Positions 51,936 through 62,528 of a DNA stretch of 64,000 nucleotides are shown here, in pieces. The stretch spans positions 374,163 to 438,162 of the forward strand of contig NZ_BMRP01000002.1 in the NCBI RefSeq assembly GCF_014648695.1, written 5' to 3'. The translations under genes were made by a program, and so were the position numbers. Numbering within the stretch: position 1 is the first letter of the stretch; the number at the start of each line of letters is the position of its first letter. The notes under the pieces were generated by a model. That model ran no database searches. It saw nothing but the letters and a program-made list of their open reading frames with translations, and was not told the DNA's origin. Origin of the DNA: Streptomyces albospinus (lineage in GTDB: Bacteria > Actinomycetota > Actinomycetes > Streptomycetales > Streptomycetaceae).

Positions 51936-53278
51936 TGCGCCGCCTCCTCTTCCTCGGTGTCGGCGGCGTCGGTCTGCTCGGTGGGCTCGTAGACGAGCAC
52001 CGCGCGGTTGTCGGGGCGCAGCCGGGCCTTGGCGACCGCCTGCACCTCCAGCGGAGAGATCTCCAGGACGCGCTGGACGGCGGTCAGCGCGAGCTGCGGG
52101 TCGCCGAACAGGACGGCGAAGCGGCACAGTTCGTCGGCGCGGCCACTGACCGTCGCGAGGCGGTCCAGCCATTCGCGCTCCAGCTGGGCCTGGGCCCGCT
52201 CCATCTCTTCCGGAGTCGGCCCCTCGTTGGCGAAGCGGGCCAGCTCCTCGTCGACCGCGGCCTCGATGGCGGCGACCTCCACACCGCCGGACGTCTTCAC
52301 GTCCAGCCAGCCCAGCGAGGGCGCGCCCGCCAGCCGCAGCAGGCCGAAGCCCGCCGCGACGGCACTGCGGTCGCGGCGCACCAGGCGGTTGTACAGGCGG
52401 GAGGACTCGCCGCCGCCCAGGATGGTGAGCGCGAGGTCGGCGGCGTCCGCCTCACGGGTGCCGTCGTGCGGCAGGCGGTAGGCCGCCATCAGGGCGCGGG
52501 AGGGGACGTCCTCCTCGAGGACGGTGCGCAGCTGGCTGCCGATGACCTCGGGCAGGCTGCCGTCGCGCGGCGGCTGCTTGCCGTCGTGCGAGGGGATCGA
52601 GCCGAAGTACTTCTCGACCCAGGCCAGCGTCTGCTCGGGGTCGATGTCGCCGACGATCGAGAGGACGGCGTTGTTCGGCGCGTAGTACGTGCGGAAGAAG
52701 GCCCGCGCGTCCTCCAGGGAGGCCGCGTCGAGATCGGCCATCGACCCGATGGGGGTGTGATGGTACGGGTGGCCCTCCGGGTACGCCATGGCCGTCAGCT
52801 TCTCGAAGGCCGTGCCGTAGGGGACGTTGTCGTAGCGCTGGCGGCGCTCGTTCTTGACGACGTCGCGCTGGTTCTCCAGGGACTCCTCGTCGAGGGCGGT
52901 GAGCAGCGAGCCCATCCGGTCCGCCTCCAGCCAGAGCGCGAGCTCCAGCTCGTGGGCGGGCATGGTCTCGAAGTAGTTGGTGCGCTCGAAGCTCGTGGTC
53001 CCGTTGAGCGAGCCGCCGGCGCCCTGGACGAGCTCGAAGTGGCCGTTGCCCTTGACCTGTGCGGAACCCTGGAACATCAAGTGCTCGAAGAGGTGAGCCA
53101 GGCCCGTACGGCCCTTGACCTCGTGGCGCGAGCCGACGTCGTACCACAGGCAGACCGCCGCCACCGGCGTCAGGTGGTCTACGGAGAGCACCACGCGCAG
53201 GCCGTTGGCCAGCCGGTGCTCGGTCGCTGTCAGGCCGCCGGAGCCGGCTTGTTCTGTGGCCGTGTGACCCATGGGCAT
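51932..53278 (-). CDS. M16-family zinc metallopeptidase (catalytic subunit)
   Basis: A 448-residue peptidase. The inverted zinc motif HxxEH is HLFEH in GLAHLFEHLMFQGS, and the third ligand Glu lies in ENQRDVVKNERRQ. GGGESSRLYNRLVRRDRSA marks the second half. ATG 53278 follows GAAGGGACG. No signal peptide, so cytoplasmic. The two subunits are co-translated; substrates are probably small peptides. Confidence 0.92.
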   Translation of the reverse strand: MPMGHTATEQAGSGGLTATEHRLANGLRVVLSVDHLTPVAAVCLWYDVGSRHEVKGRTGLAHLFEHLMFQGSAQVKGNGHFELVQGAGGSLNGTTSFERTNYFETMPAHELELALWLEADRMGSLLTALDEESLENQRDVVKNERRQRYDNVPYGTAFEKLTAMAYPEGHPYHHTPIGSMADLDAASLEDARAFFRTYYAPNNAVLSIVGDIDPEQTLAWVEKYFGSIPSHDGKQPPRDGSLPEVIGSQLRTVLEEDVPSRALMAAYRLPHDGTREADAADLALTILGGGESSRLYNRLVRRDRSAVAAGFGLLRLAGAPSLGWLDVKTSGGVEVAAIEAAVDEELARFANEGPTPEEMERAQAQLEREWLDRLATVSGRADELCRFAVLFGDPQLALTAVQRVLEISPLEVQAVAKARLRPDNRAVLVYEPTEQTDAADTEEEEAAQ

Positions 53279-53563
53279 GTACGTCCCTTCGATCCGCTTG
53301 CGAGGAAGTTCTGTCACTGTATGCAACCGCGTCGGCATCTGGCGAAGTTCCCATGAGGAAGGCCCCGAACGTGCACCGTGCCCGGCCCCCGCGGAAGGGG
53401 AAGAGGGGAGTCGCGGTCGGCGTTGTCAGTGGGGCGGTCCACAATGGTCCGCGTCAGACTCAGGCAGACTCACCGGTCGAACCCCAGCCGGTCGACCACA
53501 GCGTTGATCCAGAGCGTTGATCCAACACCGGCAGTAGACGCAGCAGAAGGAGCCGCAGCCGCG

Positions 53564-56011
53564 ATGGCCCGCCGCAGCACGAAGACCCCGCCGCCGGACG
53601 ACTTCGAGGAGAGGATCCTCGACATCGACGTCGTCGACGAGATGCAGGGTTCCTTCCTTGAGTACGCGTATTCGGTCATCTACTCCCGCGCCCTGCCGGA
53701 CGCCCGCGACGGGCTCAAGCCCGTACACCGCCGCATCCTCTACCAGATGAACGAGATGGGCCTGCGCCCCGACCGCGGCTACGTGAAGTGCGCCCGGGTG
53801 GTCGGCGAGGTGATGGGCAAGCTCCACCCGCACGGCGACGCGTCCATCTACGACGCCCTGGTGCGCATGGCGCAGCCGTTCTCGATGCGGCTGCCCCTGG
53901 TGGACGGGCACGGCAACTTCGGCTCGCTGGGCAACGACGACCCGCCCGCCGCGATGCGGTACACCGAGTGCCGGATGGCGTCGGCGACGTCCCTGATGAC
54001 GGAGTCCATCGACGAGGACACCGTCGACTTCGCGCCGAACTACGACGGCCAGGAGCAGGAACCGGTCGCCCTCCCCGCCGCGTATCCGAACCTCCTCGTC
54101 AACGGGGCGTCCGGTATCGCGGTCGGTATGGCGACGAACATGCCGCCGCACAACCTGGGCGAGGTGATCGCCGCCGCCCGCCATCTGATCAAGCACCCGA
54201 ACGCCGATCTGGACACCCTGATGCGCTTCGTGCCGGGTCCGGACCTGCCCACGGGTGGCCGGATCGTGGGCCTGAGCGGGGTACGGGACGCGTACGAGAA
54301 GGGCCGCGGCACGTTCAAGATCCGCGCGACGGCCACGGTGGAGAACGTCACCGCCCGCCGGAAGGGTCTCGTCGTCACCGAACTCCCCTTCACGGTCGGC
54401 CCGGAGAAGGTCATCTCCAAGATCAAGGACCTGGTCGGCTCGAAGAAGCTCCAGGGCATCGCGGACGTCAAGGACCTCACCGACCGCGAACACGGGCTGC
54501 GCCTGGTGATCGAGGTCAAGAACGGCTTCAACCCCGAGGCCGTCCTGGAGCAGCTCTACAAGCTCACGCCGATGGAAGAGTCCTTCGGCATCAACAACGT
54601 CGCCCTGGTGGACGGCCAGCCGCTGACCCTGGGTCTCAAGGAGCTGCTGGAGGTCTATGTCGACCACCGCTTCGACGTGGTGCGCCGGCGCAGCGAGTTC
54701 CGCCGCACCAAGCGGCGCGACCGGCTCCACCTGGTCGAGGGCCTGCTGACCGCCCTGGTCGACATCGACGAGGTCATCCGCCTGATCCGCTCCAGTGAGA
54801 ACAGCGCGCAGGCCAAGGAGCGCCTGATGGAGCGCTTCTCGCTGAGCGACATCCAGACCCAGTACATCCTCGACACCCCACTGCGCCGGCTGACCAAGTT
54901 CGACCGGATCGAGCTGGAATCGGAGCGCGACCGGCTGCGGTCCGAGATCGAGGAGCTGACCCGGATCCTGGAGTCGGACGCGGAGCTGCGGAAGCTGGTC
55001 TCCGGCGAGTTGGCCGCGGTCGCCAAGAAGTACGGCACGGCGCGCCGCACCGTCCTGCTGGAGTCGGCGGGCGCCCCGGTCACCGCGGTCCCGCTGGAGG
55101 TCGCCGACGACCCGTGCCGGGTGCTGCTGTCCTCCACCGGCCTGCTGGCACGCACCGCGACGAGTGAGACGACGTTCGACGCCGACGCCAAGCGCGTCAA
55201 GCACGATGTGATCGTCTCGGCGGTGCCGGCCACCACCCGTGGAGAGGTGGGCGCGGTGACGTCGCTCGGGCGGCTGCTGCGGATCTCGGTGGTCGACCTG
55301 CCGCAGCTCCCCGAGACCGCGGCGGCCCCCAACCTCTCGGGTGGCGCGCAGGTCTCGGAGTTCCTGACGCTCCAGGAGGGCGAGGAGCTGATCTGCCTGA
55401 CAACGCTGGACGAGTCCTCTCCGGGCCTCGCCCTCGGCACCGAACAGGGCGTGGTGAAGCGCGTGGTGCCCGACTACCCGTCCAACAAGGACGAGTTGGA
55501 GGTCATCGCCCTCAAGGACGGCGACCGCATCGTGGGCGCGGCCGAGCTGCGTACGGGTGAGGAGGACCTGGTCTTCATCACCAACGAGGCCCAGCTGCTG
55601 CGCTATCCGGCGTCGCAGGTACGGCCGCAGGGCCGTCCGGCGGGCGGTATGGCGGGCGTCAAGCTGAGCCAGGGCGCGCGGGTGATCGCCTTCTCGGCGG
55701 TCGATCCGGCCGTCGAGGCCGTGGTCTTCACGGTCGCCGGGTCGCACGGCACCCTGGACGACTCGGTGGCGACGGCCAAGCTCACCCCGTTCGACCAGTA
55801 TCCGCGCAAGGGCCGGGCGACCGGCGGTGTGCGCTGCCAGCGGTTCCTGAAGGGCGAGGACTGCCTGACGATGGCCTGGGCCGGTCCTGCTCCGGTACAG
55901 GCCGCGGACGCGAAGGGCGCCCCGGTCCCCCTGCCGGAGCCGGACCCCCGCCGGGACGGCTCCGGAGTGCCGCTGACGAAGCCGGTGGCAGCACTGGCCG
56001 GACCGGTGTAA
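53564..56011 (+). CDS. parC: DNA topoisomerase IV subunit A
   Basis: An 815-residue type IIA topoisomerase subunit that cuts and rejoins both DNA strands during decatenation. [20 protein letters not shown], the quinolone-resistance region [17 protein letters not shown] and the active Tyr in AMRYTECRM are present. A coiled-coil/tower region and a C-terminal set of beta-pinwheel repeats follow. ATG 53564 follows AGAAGGAGCC; a longer frame to 53378 is unlikely. In Streptomyces this arrangement, with the B subunit a few genes away, belongs to ParC rather than GyrA; the shorter C-terminal blades agree. Confidence 0.93.
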   Translation: MARRSTKTPPPDDFEERILDIDVVDEMQGSFLEYAYSVIYSRALPDARDGLKPVHRRILYQMNEMGLRPDRGYVKCARVVGEVMGKLHPHGDASIYDALVRMAQPFSMRLPLVDGHGNFGSLGNDDPPAAMRYTECRMASATSLMTESIDEDTVDFAPNYDGQEQEPVALPAAYPNLLVNGASGIAVGMATNMPPHNLGEVIAAARHLIKHPNADLDTLMRFVPGPDLPTGGRIVGLSGVRDAYEKGRGTFKIRATATVENVTARRKGLVVTELPFTVGPEKVISKIKDLVGSKKLQGIADVKDLTDREHGLRLVIEVKNGFNPEAVLEQLYKLTPMEESFGINNVALVDGQPLTLGLKELLEVYVDHRFDVVRRRSEFRRTKRRDRLHLVEGLLTALVDIDEVIRLIRSSENSAQAKERLMERFSLSDIQTQYILDTPLRRLTKFDRIELESERDRLRSEIEELTRILESDAELRKLVSGELAAVAKKYGTARRTVLLESAGAPVTAVPLEVADDPCRVLLSSTGLLARTATSETTFDADAKRVKHDVIVSAVPATTRGEVGAVTSLGRLLRISVVDLPQLPETAAAPNLSGGAQVSEFLTLQEGEELICLTTLDESSPGLALGTEQGVVKRVVPDYPSNKDELEVIALKDGDRIVGAAELRTGEEDLVFITNEAQLLRYPASQVRPQGRPAGGMAGVKLSQGARVIAFSAVDPAVEAVVFTVAGSHGTLDDSVATAKLTPFDQYPRKGRATGGVRCQRFLKGEDCLTMAWAGPAPVQAADAKGAPVPLPEPDPRRDGSGVPLTKPVAALAGPV

Positions 56012-56037
56012 CCGCGCGTTTCCGCATGTTCTGACGG

Positions 56038-56080
56038 CTGACGCCGCCGGACCGGTGAAGAACCGGCTTGGCGGCGTCAG
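56038..56080 (+). terminator. Terminator hairpin of parC
   Basis: CTGACGCCGCC (56038-56048) pairs perfectly with GGCGGCGTCAG (56070-56080); the inner part can pair further (GGACCGGT with ACCGGCTT). No T-tract, as usual in these genomes. Confidence 0.8.
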
Positions 56081-56380
56081 TCGTATACCGGGGAAATCAC
56101 CCTTGCGTGTGCGGGGAAGTGGCACCCCGAAAGAGCCGCTCGCGGACGGCGGGCCAGTATGAGGTGACCAGTTACCGAGTGGTGGGTGACCACGGTTGGG
56201 GAGGGTGGTCGCCATCGGGCCGGTGACCGGCGGTGGACAGGCGGCTGGCATCGCATGGCCGGCCTCCGTTCGGCGGCTGCCACTCCCACCCCAATGACAT
56301 CAAGCCATGGCCCGCGAAGTCACCCTTCGCCCGGGGCCGCTCCTCGCAGGAGCGTGTTCCCAGGGCGCTCGCTCCTGCAC

Positions 56381-57517
56381 TCACTCCTCCTGCGAGGCAA
56401 CGAACCGCAGCACACCCCACATGCTGTTCATGTCAGCCTCCGAGGGCGCAATTTGCCGGCAGGTGTCCAGTTCCTTGCGCAGTGCGGGAGCATCAATACC
56501 ACTGCCGATCATGACCAGTTGGGTACACCGCTCCTCGCCCTTCGGCCACGGCGAGGGATAGAAGCGCAGGAAGTCACCGACCGCGTGGAGCGTGAACTTC
56601 TGACGGTTCTCCGGGACATCGAAGTGCACGAAGCCCTTGATGCGATACAGACCGGCGGGACGGCTGTCGAGGAACTCCATCAGGCGCCGCGGATGCATCG
56701 GCTCGCCGGAGGCGAACTCCACACTCTGATAGGCGGCATGGAGATGCTCCACATGCTCGTGGCACCCGTCGTGACAGTCCTTGTGGTTATGCTCGCAACC
56801 ATCGTGGGACCCGTGCTCGACGCCATCCTCGATTCCGTGCCCCGACTCCCCATCGGCGGCGGCTTCGCGCAACACATCCTCGAAGGACAGCTGGCGTACG
56901 GCTGCGTGACGGTCCTCCCCCGCTCCCCTGTCGAAGAACAGCTCCGGATCGATCCGCCCGTATGCCGTGCAGAGCACCGGACGGCCGGGAGCAAGATCCG
57001 CCAGCGTGTCCAGGAGCTCCTGACGTGCCGCCTCCCCGATCCGGTCGGCCTTGTTGAGCACCACGAGATCGGCGATACCCACATGCCGGTCCAGTTCGGG
57101 ATGCCGGACCCGGGTCTCCGCGAACTCTGCGGCGTCGACGACCTCGATCAGCCCGCCATAAACGATCCGGTCGTTATCACTCGCAAGGATCATCCGGATG
57201 AGTTCCTGCGGCTCGGCCAGGCCGCTGGCCTCGATGACGATCACGTCGATATGAACGGCAGGGCGGGCCAGTCGCTCCAGATAGGTGTCCAGCTCACTGG
57301 TGTCGACGGCGCAGCACAGACAGCCGTTGCCGAGCGAGACCATCGAATCCACCTGCCCGGCGACGGTCATCGCGTCGATCTCGATGCTGCCGAAGTCATT
57401 GACGATCGCACCGATACGAGTGCCGTCGCCGGCGCGGAGCAGGTGATTGAGGAGCGTCGTCTTACCCGACCCCAGGAACCCCGCGAGCACGACGACGGGG
57501 ATCTGCTGCGTGGCCAA
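56381..57517 (-). CDS. CobW/COG0523 family GTPase (metal chaperone)
   Basis: A 378-residue P-loop GTPase. Walker A GFLGSGKTT near the N-terminus, the metal motif GCLCC, LIEVVDAAEF, NKADRIG, and a CobW C-terminal domain (GLYRIKGFVHFDVPENRQKF). Between the two domains lies a His/Cys-rich loop (EHGSHDGCEHNHKDCHDGCH), a metal-binding reservoir expected to handle zinc. The start is a TTG at 57517 preceded by GGAGG; the first codons give MATQQIPVVVLAGF. Regulation by zinc (Zur) is likely but I did not find a clear box. Confidence 0.9.
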   Translation of the reverse strand: MATQQIPVVVLAGFLGSGKTTLLNHLLRAGDGTRIGAIVNDFGSIEIDAMTVAGQVDSMVSLGNGCLCCAVDTSELDTYLERLARPAVHIDVIVIEASGLAEPQELIRMILASDNDRIVYGGLIEVVDAAEFAETRVRHPELDRHVGIADLVVLNKADRIGEAARQELLDTLADLAPGRPVLCTAYGRIDPELFFDRGAGEDRHAAVRQLSFEDVLREAAADGESGHGIEDGVEHGSHDGCEHNHKDCHDGCHEHVEHLHAAYQSVEFASGEPMHPRRLMEFLDSRPAGLYRIKGFVHFDVPENRQKFTLHAVGDFLRFYPSPWPKGEERCTQLVMIGSGIDAPALRKELDTCRQIAPSEADMNSMWGVLRFVASQEE

Positions 57518-58181
57518 GGGGGTGCCTCCATGGTGCGGGTGGCGTGCCGCACGAACCGGCGGCAAACGAGCTGTCGATCGTAACGGACCACCTGCGGGAC
57601 GGACCCAAGCCGCTTCTGCCAACGAGCGGCGTCAAAGACCACAACTGGGTTCCGAGCCGCCGCGATCAGGCGCATACCGTCGTCACGAGGAGGGTTCGCC
57701 TGCTATCGGCAGAGGCAGTCCCTGCCATTGCGATCACCACCGACCCCCATGCCTGAGCCGCGTCTCGCGTGCTGCGACCGCCCAGGAAAATCTCACGCTG
57801 CGCTCCGGGCACAACTCACCACACGGGCAAGCAGGCCACTCAGCCCCACGCCGCGTGCAGACGGAGCACCGGCCAGAGTGCGGCCCCGGCGCCCACACGC
57901 CGGGCTCCAAAGCCCGCCAATGCGCGAACGGCTCCGGCGGCCACAAGGCATTCCACGGCCCTACGCCCCGCCTGGGGCCCCGCACAGCAGTCAGTCACAC
58001 GTCCCGGCGAGCTGCCCCTGGCCCCGTCGGAGCTGACCTTCGTCGCCTCGGCGTCCCGGAACGTCGCCGCAGCGCTCGGCTGCCATACCCGACACCGCCG
58101 TAACGCAAGCACGACAGACCGCCGCCACTCGTCGTAGACCCCGTCGACACCCTCCCGAGATTCAAGGTGAGACGCTCCGAG
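57518..58181. other. Intergenic, no gene supported
   Basis: Open frames on both strands are rich in Pro, Arg and Ala and show no domain. The 100 bases before 58182 hold the promoter region of the next gene. Confidence 0.5.
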
Positions 58182-58195
58182 TTAGGCTCGCCTTT
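58182..58195 (+). promoter_or_regulatory. Candidate iron box (DmdR1/IdeR type)
   Basis: TTAGGCTCGCCTTT immediately precedes the GTG start and matches the core of the actinobacterial iron box (TTAGG-N4-CCTAA) with changes at the last positions. Its place over the start region fits repression when iron is plentiful. Confidence 0.55.
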
Positions 58196-59206
58196 GTGAG
58201 CACTTGCGCTACCGCTTCCCGCGTATCGGCCGAACCCGTCGCCGGGACAGCAGCCACCGCCCGTACCTGGCTGCTCATCGAGCAAACCGGACCGTGGGGA
58301 GTCAAGGCGCTGACAGACAGCCACCTCGACCCGCACGTCGGCCGGGCCCTGGAGACCGCGGCAGAGGGGACGGATGTAAGGGTCGCCCTGATCCGCCGTC
58401 CAGGACGCCACGCCGACCTCCACGGTGTTCCCCGGCGTCGACTTTTCCTCGCACACACCGCTCCGGGCCGTTCCTGGATCCGCACCACCACCGTCACCGA
58501 CCCGCGGGCGGCTCTTGGGCTGGACTTCGCCGCCTTGGGCGCGGGCGAACATGACGGCCTCTGGGAGCCGTACACCGGTGAGCCTGTGGTTCTTGTATGC
58601 ACCAACGGCAAGAGGGATCGCTGCTGCGCCATCCTCGGCCGCCCGTTGGCGACCGAGCTCGCCGCCACGAGCTCCGCGGTCTGGGAAGTCACCCACATCG
58701 GCGGACACCGCTTCTCCCCCACACTTTTCGTCTTGCCTTACGGATACGCCTACGGACGAGCTTCGGCTCAGTTGGTCAAGGATGTCGTGGAAGCGGCGCG
58801 TTACGGCCGTGTCGGACTCGACCATTGCCGTGGCCGCTCGGCGTGGGATCGGCCGGCTCAGGCCGCTGACCTTGCGGTCCGCGAGCTGATCCGAGAGCGG
58901 CGGGCGGACGCACTCGACGTCGTACGGACCGACGCGGTGCGGCCCGAAGCGCGGTGGGGCGATGGACCGGCGCCGGGCGACGGGTCGGTTGCGGAGGCTT
59001 CCCCCGCCTGGGTTGTCACCGTTACGCACTCCGACGGCCGCGCCTGGCACGTTGTCGTCGATCAGCGGACCGACGGTGCTCCGGCGCCCGCCAGCTGTGG
59101 TGCGCCTCTCGGCCCATCGACGCGAATGGCGGTTACTTCCATCACCGCCATCCCGGATGCCGGCGCCCCTGGCCGGCCCTTCTCTCCTGCCCTCCCGCTC
59201 ACCTGA
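58196..59206 (+). CDS. Sucrase/ferredoxin-like family protein
   Basis: A 336-residue protein of the sucraseferredoxin-like family (thioredoxin-like [2Fe-2S] ferredoxin fold). VLVCTNGKRDRCCAILGRPL gives the Cys and CC positions and VTHIGGHRFSPTLFVLPYGY the HxGGHRF motif that together hold the iron-sulfur cluster. In actinobacteria the family is linked to iron mobilisation from siderophores. GTG 58196 lies right after a candidate iron box, so iron control is probable. The last 60 residues are Pro/Ala-rich. Confidence 0.85.
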   Translation: MSTCATASRVSAEPVAGTAATARTWLLIEQTGPWGVKALTDSHLDPHVGRALETAAEGTDVRVALIRRPGRHADLHGVPRRRLFLAHTAPGRSWIRTTTVTDPRAALGLDFAALGAGEHDGLWEPYTGEPVVLVCTNGKRDRCCAILGRPLATELAATSSAVWEVTHIGGHRFSPTLFVLPYGYAYGRASAQLVKDVVEAARYGRVGLDHCRGRSAWDRPAQAADLAVRELIRERRADALDVVRTDAVRPEARWGDGPAPGDGSVAEASPAWVVTVTHSDGRAWHVVVDQRTDGAPAPASCGAPLGPSTRMAVTSITAIPDAGAPGRPFSPALPLT

Positions 59207-60000
59207 AGCCGGACGCATATCCGGCTCCTCACCTTCGCTCTTGCACCTGCAGCGCTGTTTCCCTTCCGGCTGCTTTCCGCCTGCCACAGCCCGAGCCAAC
59301 ACAGCCCCTGACGCCAGCCCCAGTGTCACGGCAAGCCCCAAGCCGAGCATCGACCTCGCGGCACTGCGGCGCCCACCGTCCCCCGCTGCCGCACGCCATG
59401 CACCGGCGCCATCCCCCGTCGCCCACATACCGACTCCCCTCCGCGTGCCGCACCGCACGCCTCTCCCAGCTCCTGCCGGGCCACAGACCCTCCTCAGCCA
59501 CCTGCCGCGCGCCCCTCGTACGCTCATCACCGAGCTCGCCGCGCCCGGAAAGAGCGCCGCTCGGCGACGCCAGCCGGCGTCGGACGGACCGTCCAGCCCC
59601 TTGAACTTCACTTTGCGAGGCTACGCGCACACAATCCGCAACCGACGAGGCTGTGGATAACTCCACGCCGCACCTGCATTCCTGCCAACGCCCCGCAGCC
59701 ACCCGTCGTACACGTGCGCCCAGGCCGGCAGCCATCTCTTACAGCGTGCGTATGGAAGGACCGCCATAGCTCGCCCCGCATCGGCGGTTGCCATCCGGAG
59801 GCGATTCCGCCGTACCTGACCAGGCCCCCCGGATGAGCGGTCCAGCAACACAGCTGATTCCACGGCGGAGAGTCCCTCCATACGCCCAACTATCCAAATC
59901 CACCGACCTGTTGGGCATCCGAACAAGAGCGGATCGATCAAGCGGGCAGTTTGAAATGAAAGGCCCCATATTCTTCAGCCTGGGGCCCCTCGCCACGTCA
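59207..60000 (-). other. Long gap; one doubtful minus-strand frame
   Basis: A minus frame from 59611 contains a hydrophobic helix (MLGLGLAVTLGLASGAVLAR) inside Arg/Gly-rich sequence. It could be a small single-pass protein of about 100 residues, but the remainder looks like GC noise and it has no clear ribosome binding site. The part 59700-60000 holds no frame worth naming. Confidence 0.25.
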
Positions 60001-60687
60001 TCAGGTAGCAGCCGAACCTGGCGGCTCCGCGAGGCCATGCCGGTACGCGTAGTGGATCGCCTGGGCACGGTCACGTAGACCTGCCTTGGCGAACAGGTTG
60101 TTGATGTGCGTCTTCACCGTCGCAGTGGAGACATGCAGCGTGCGCGCGATCTCTGGGTTCGATTGCCCCTCGGCCACGAGCCGCAGCACCTCCACCTCTC
60201 TGGCGGTCAGTCCGTCCGGGGGCCCGTCCGACGGTTTCGGAAGGCTTCGTACGGGCTCAGCGAAGCGCTCCAGGAGGCGGCGCTGGATCTTCGGTGACAG
60301 GCTGGCTTCGCCCGACAGCACATCTTCGATGGCGCGGACGATCTCATCGCCGTCGGCGTCCTTGGTGAGGTAGCCACGGGCCCCGGCTTGCAGGGCGGGG
60401 AAGAGCGAGTCGTCATCGGCGTACGTAGTGAGTACCACGACCTGGGTTCCGGGGTGATCCGTACGGATCCGGCGGGTGGCCTCGACGCCGTCGCAACGCG
60501 GCATCCTCAGGTCCATCAGGGCGACGTCGGGGGCGAGTTCGGCGACCATACGGACGGCCTCCTCACCGTCCGCGGCCGATCCGACGACCTCGATACCCGG
60601 CAACAGTCCCAGCAGCATCACGATTCCCTCGCGTACCACCGTCTGATCATCGGCCACGACGACACGCGCCACCGTGCGTGCCGTCAT
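60001..60687 (-). CDS. NarL/LuxR-type response regulator
   Basis: A 228-residue two-component response regulator. The receiver domain has the acidic pair in VVVADDQTVVREG, the phosphorylated Asp in ALMDLRMPRCDG, Thr in VVLTTYADDD and Lys in GYLTKDADG. The C-terminal LuxR helix-turn-helix is LTAREVEVLRLVAEGQSNPE then IARTLHVSTATVKTHINNLF. ATG 60687 overlaps the kinase stop. Targets unknown; the adjacent membrane protein at 61881 is a candidate part of the system. Confidence 0.94.
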   Translation of the reverse strand: MTARTVARVVVADDQTVVREGIVMLLGLLPGIEVVGSAADGEEAVRMVAELAPDVALMDLRMPRCDGVEATRRIRTDHPGTQVVVLTTYADDDSLFPALQAGARGYLTKDADGDEIVRAIEDVLSGEASLSPKIQRRLLERFAEPVRSLPKPSDGPPDGLTAREVEVLRLVAEGQSNPEIARTLHVSTATVKTHINNLFAKAGLRDRAQAIHYAYRHGLAEPPGSAAT

Positions 60688-61850
60688 GCGGGCACCTGCA
60701 ACCGCACCACGAAACCCTCCTCGTCGGGGCCGGACTCCAGCGTTCCACCGAGGAGTTCGGCCCGCTCCCGCATCCCGAGCAGACCGTACCCGGAACCGCT
60801 CCTCGCGAGTTCACCGGGCTTGCCGCGTCCTCCCGAATTGCGCACCACCAGTCCTACGTGCCCCTCGGCGTACTCCAGTTGCACGGTCACCCGGGCACCT
60901 GGTGCGTGCTTGCGCACATTCGTGAGCGCTTCCTGTGCGACCCTGCGGACGGCGAGACCCGCCTCCGCCGGCAGCGTGCGCCGCTCGCCCACGACGTCCA
61001 ACTGAGCGCCCTCAGCGGCCGCCAGACGGCGCAGGAAGTCCTCGACCGGGACCATCTCGCCGCGCAGCGCGGAAAGGGCCTCACGGGTGCCGTCCAGCCC
61101 TTCTCGCGCCATCCCTCGGCATGCCACCACCCGCTCCAGGAGCTGCTCACGGTCCGATTCCAGATCGCTGCTGCGCTGGATCATCAGCCGCGCTGCCTCC
61201 AGGTGCACCAGTTGGGCGCTGAGACTGTGGGCGAGAACGTCGTGGATCTCGCGCGCGATCCGCCCCCGTTCGGCGAGCGCCGAGGTCTCGGCCTCGGCCT
61301 TACGGGCAGCGCGTTCCTGCGCCAGCAGGCGCTGGGCATTGCCGCGCGCCTCGGCATCCAGCCGCACGACGTATCCGGCGAGGCCCAGCCCTCCTGTGGT
61401 CACAACGGTCGTCAGCCAGTTGTCCGTGTTGACCACCGCGAACGCACCGAGTGCGAGGGATGAGCACGGCACGGCGATGCTCAGCGGCAGCCGCTCCATG
61501 GACGTGATGGCACAGGCGCACCACAGGACGATCGCCGGCATCCGGGCGTCGGCCAGGTAGAAGCCGAAGGCCGCGGCCTCCAGCACTGCGAACAGCCCGA
61601 TGGAGGGCCACAGCCGACGCTCGCGCGTCATACGGAAGAAGCTCCAGAACACCACCAAGGTCATGGCAATTGCGGCGCACGCCGCAACCAGGCCCCAGCC
61701 GCTGAAGGTCCCCCCTACGAGGGTGGCCCACACCAGGCTCGCCACCACCAGGACGCGGATGGCGCGGCCGATCCACAACCGGGCCTCGCTGAGGCCCTCG
61801 CGGGAGAGTGACTCCCGCAGGGGCCAGCTGGTCCAGTGGTTCGGCGGCAC
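60684..61850 (-). CDS. Two-component sensor histidine kinase (NarL/DesK-type)
   Basis: A 388-residue membrane kinase. About five or six helices in residues 30-165 (VLVVASLVWATLVGGTFSGW, IAMTLVVFWSFF, LFAVLEAAAFGFYLADA) form the sensor. The HisKA_3 dimerisation box is RGRIAREIHDVLAHSLSAQL with the phospho-His in REIHD. The ATPase part has EALTNVRKHAPGA (N box) and GYGLLGMRERAELLGG (G box). It overlaps the response regulator by four bases. Signal unknown. Confidence 0.94.
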   Translation of the reverse strand: MPPNHWTSWPLRESLSREGLSEARLWIGRAIRVLVVASLVWATLVGGTFSGWGLVAACAAIAMTLVVFWSFFRMTRERRLWPSIGLFAVLEAAAFGFYLADARMPAIVLWCACAITSMERLPLSIAVPCSSLALGAFAVVNTDNWLTTVVTTGGLGLAGYVVRLDAEARGNAQRLLAQERAARKAEAETSALAERGRIAREIHDVLAHSLSAQLVHLEAARLMIQRSSDLESDREQLLERVVACRGMAREGLDGTREALSALRGEMVPVEDFLRRLAAAEGAQLDVVGERRTLPAEAGLAVRRVAQEALTNVRKHAPGARVTVQLEYAEGHVGLVVRNSGGRGKPGELARSGSGYGLLGMRERAELLGGTLESGPDEEGFVVRLQVPA

Positions 61851-61880
61851 GACGGTCCTTTCGGTGGGCGTCGCAGAGTG

Positions 61881-62369
61881 TCAGCCCGCGACAGGGACAC
61901 GGTACGTCTGCTGAACGGCCTGGGCGCGCCAGGTGGTGACACCGGCACGGGTCAGCAGCATGGCCGCCACGGACAGCAGCGTGGCCTGGCTCCCCTGGTG
62001 GACGCCCAGGACCGCGGCGATGCCCATGAGGCCGAGGCGCAGGGCCGTCCCGCACAGCCACACACCGGCCGCCGCCCAGGTGCCCTTGGTCCAGACCGCC
62101 CCGTCCACGTCGGTCCAGATGCGCGTGGTCCAGGCCCATGCCGCACCGCTGGCCAGTCCGATCAGAAGGGTCATCGCCAGCAGGACCGCGGACGCCGCAT
62201 GGTGCGCGGGGTCCAGGAGGTCGGGTTGCCGCAGCGCCATGACGGCGAGGATGACGGGCAGCAGCCACCACTTCTTGCCTTCCGAGGTGATGCGCTGCGC
62301 CATGAACTGCCGGGCGAACACGATGACGACAACCGCGATCATCGCAACGATGTTGAGCCAGCCGCTCAT
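61881..62369 (-). CDS. Hypothetical membrane protein linked to the two-component system
   Basis: A 162-residue protein with four or five helices (NIVAMIAVVVIVFARQF, WWLLPVILAVMAL, AASAVLLAMTLLIGLASGAA, GVWLCGTALRLGLMGIAAVL). ATG 62369 is preceded by GGAGGCTTCAGGAC. It is 30 bases upstream of the kinase gene in the same direction, so probably in one operon and perhaps an accessory sensor or a target. Resembles DUF1453-type membrane proteins. Confidence 0.7.
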   Translation of the reverse strand: MSGWLNIVAMIAVVVIVFARQFMAQRITSEGKKWWLLPVILAVMALRQPDLLDPAHHAASAVLLAMTLLIGLASGAAWAWTTRIWTDVDGAVWTKGTWAAAGVWLCGTALRLGLMGIAAVLGVHQGSQATLLSVAAMLLTRAGVTTWRAQAVQQTYRVPVAG

Positions 62370-62528
62370 GTCCTGAAGCCTCCGTGGGACGGGGAATTTC
62401 GACGTTTCCGACGCTACGGAGAGGACCCCACCGCCCGGATCGGAGCCAGGGTGGGGCGCGGGTGGAAATGGCGACGGGCACCCGTCCACCCGTAGGTGGA
62501 GAGGCGCCCGTAGAGAGTCGCTGCCGGC

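Noticed and set aside
53426..56251. Minus-strand open frame of 941 codons
   Set aside because: Antisense of parC; no domain and typical shadow composition.
57995..59611. Minus-strand frame of 538 codons
   Set aside because: Mostly antisense of the sucrase/ferredoxin-like gene; only a short hydrophobic stretch at its start is worth a remark.
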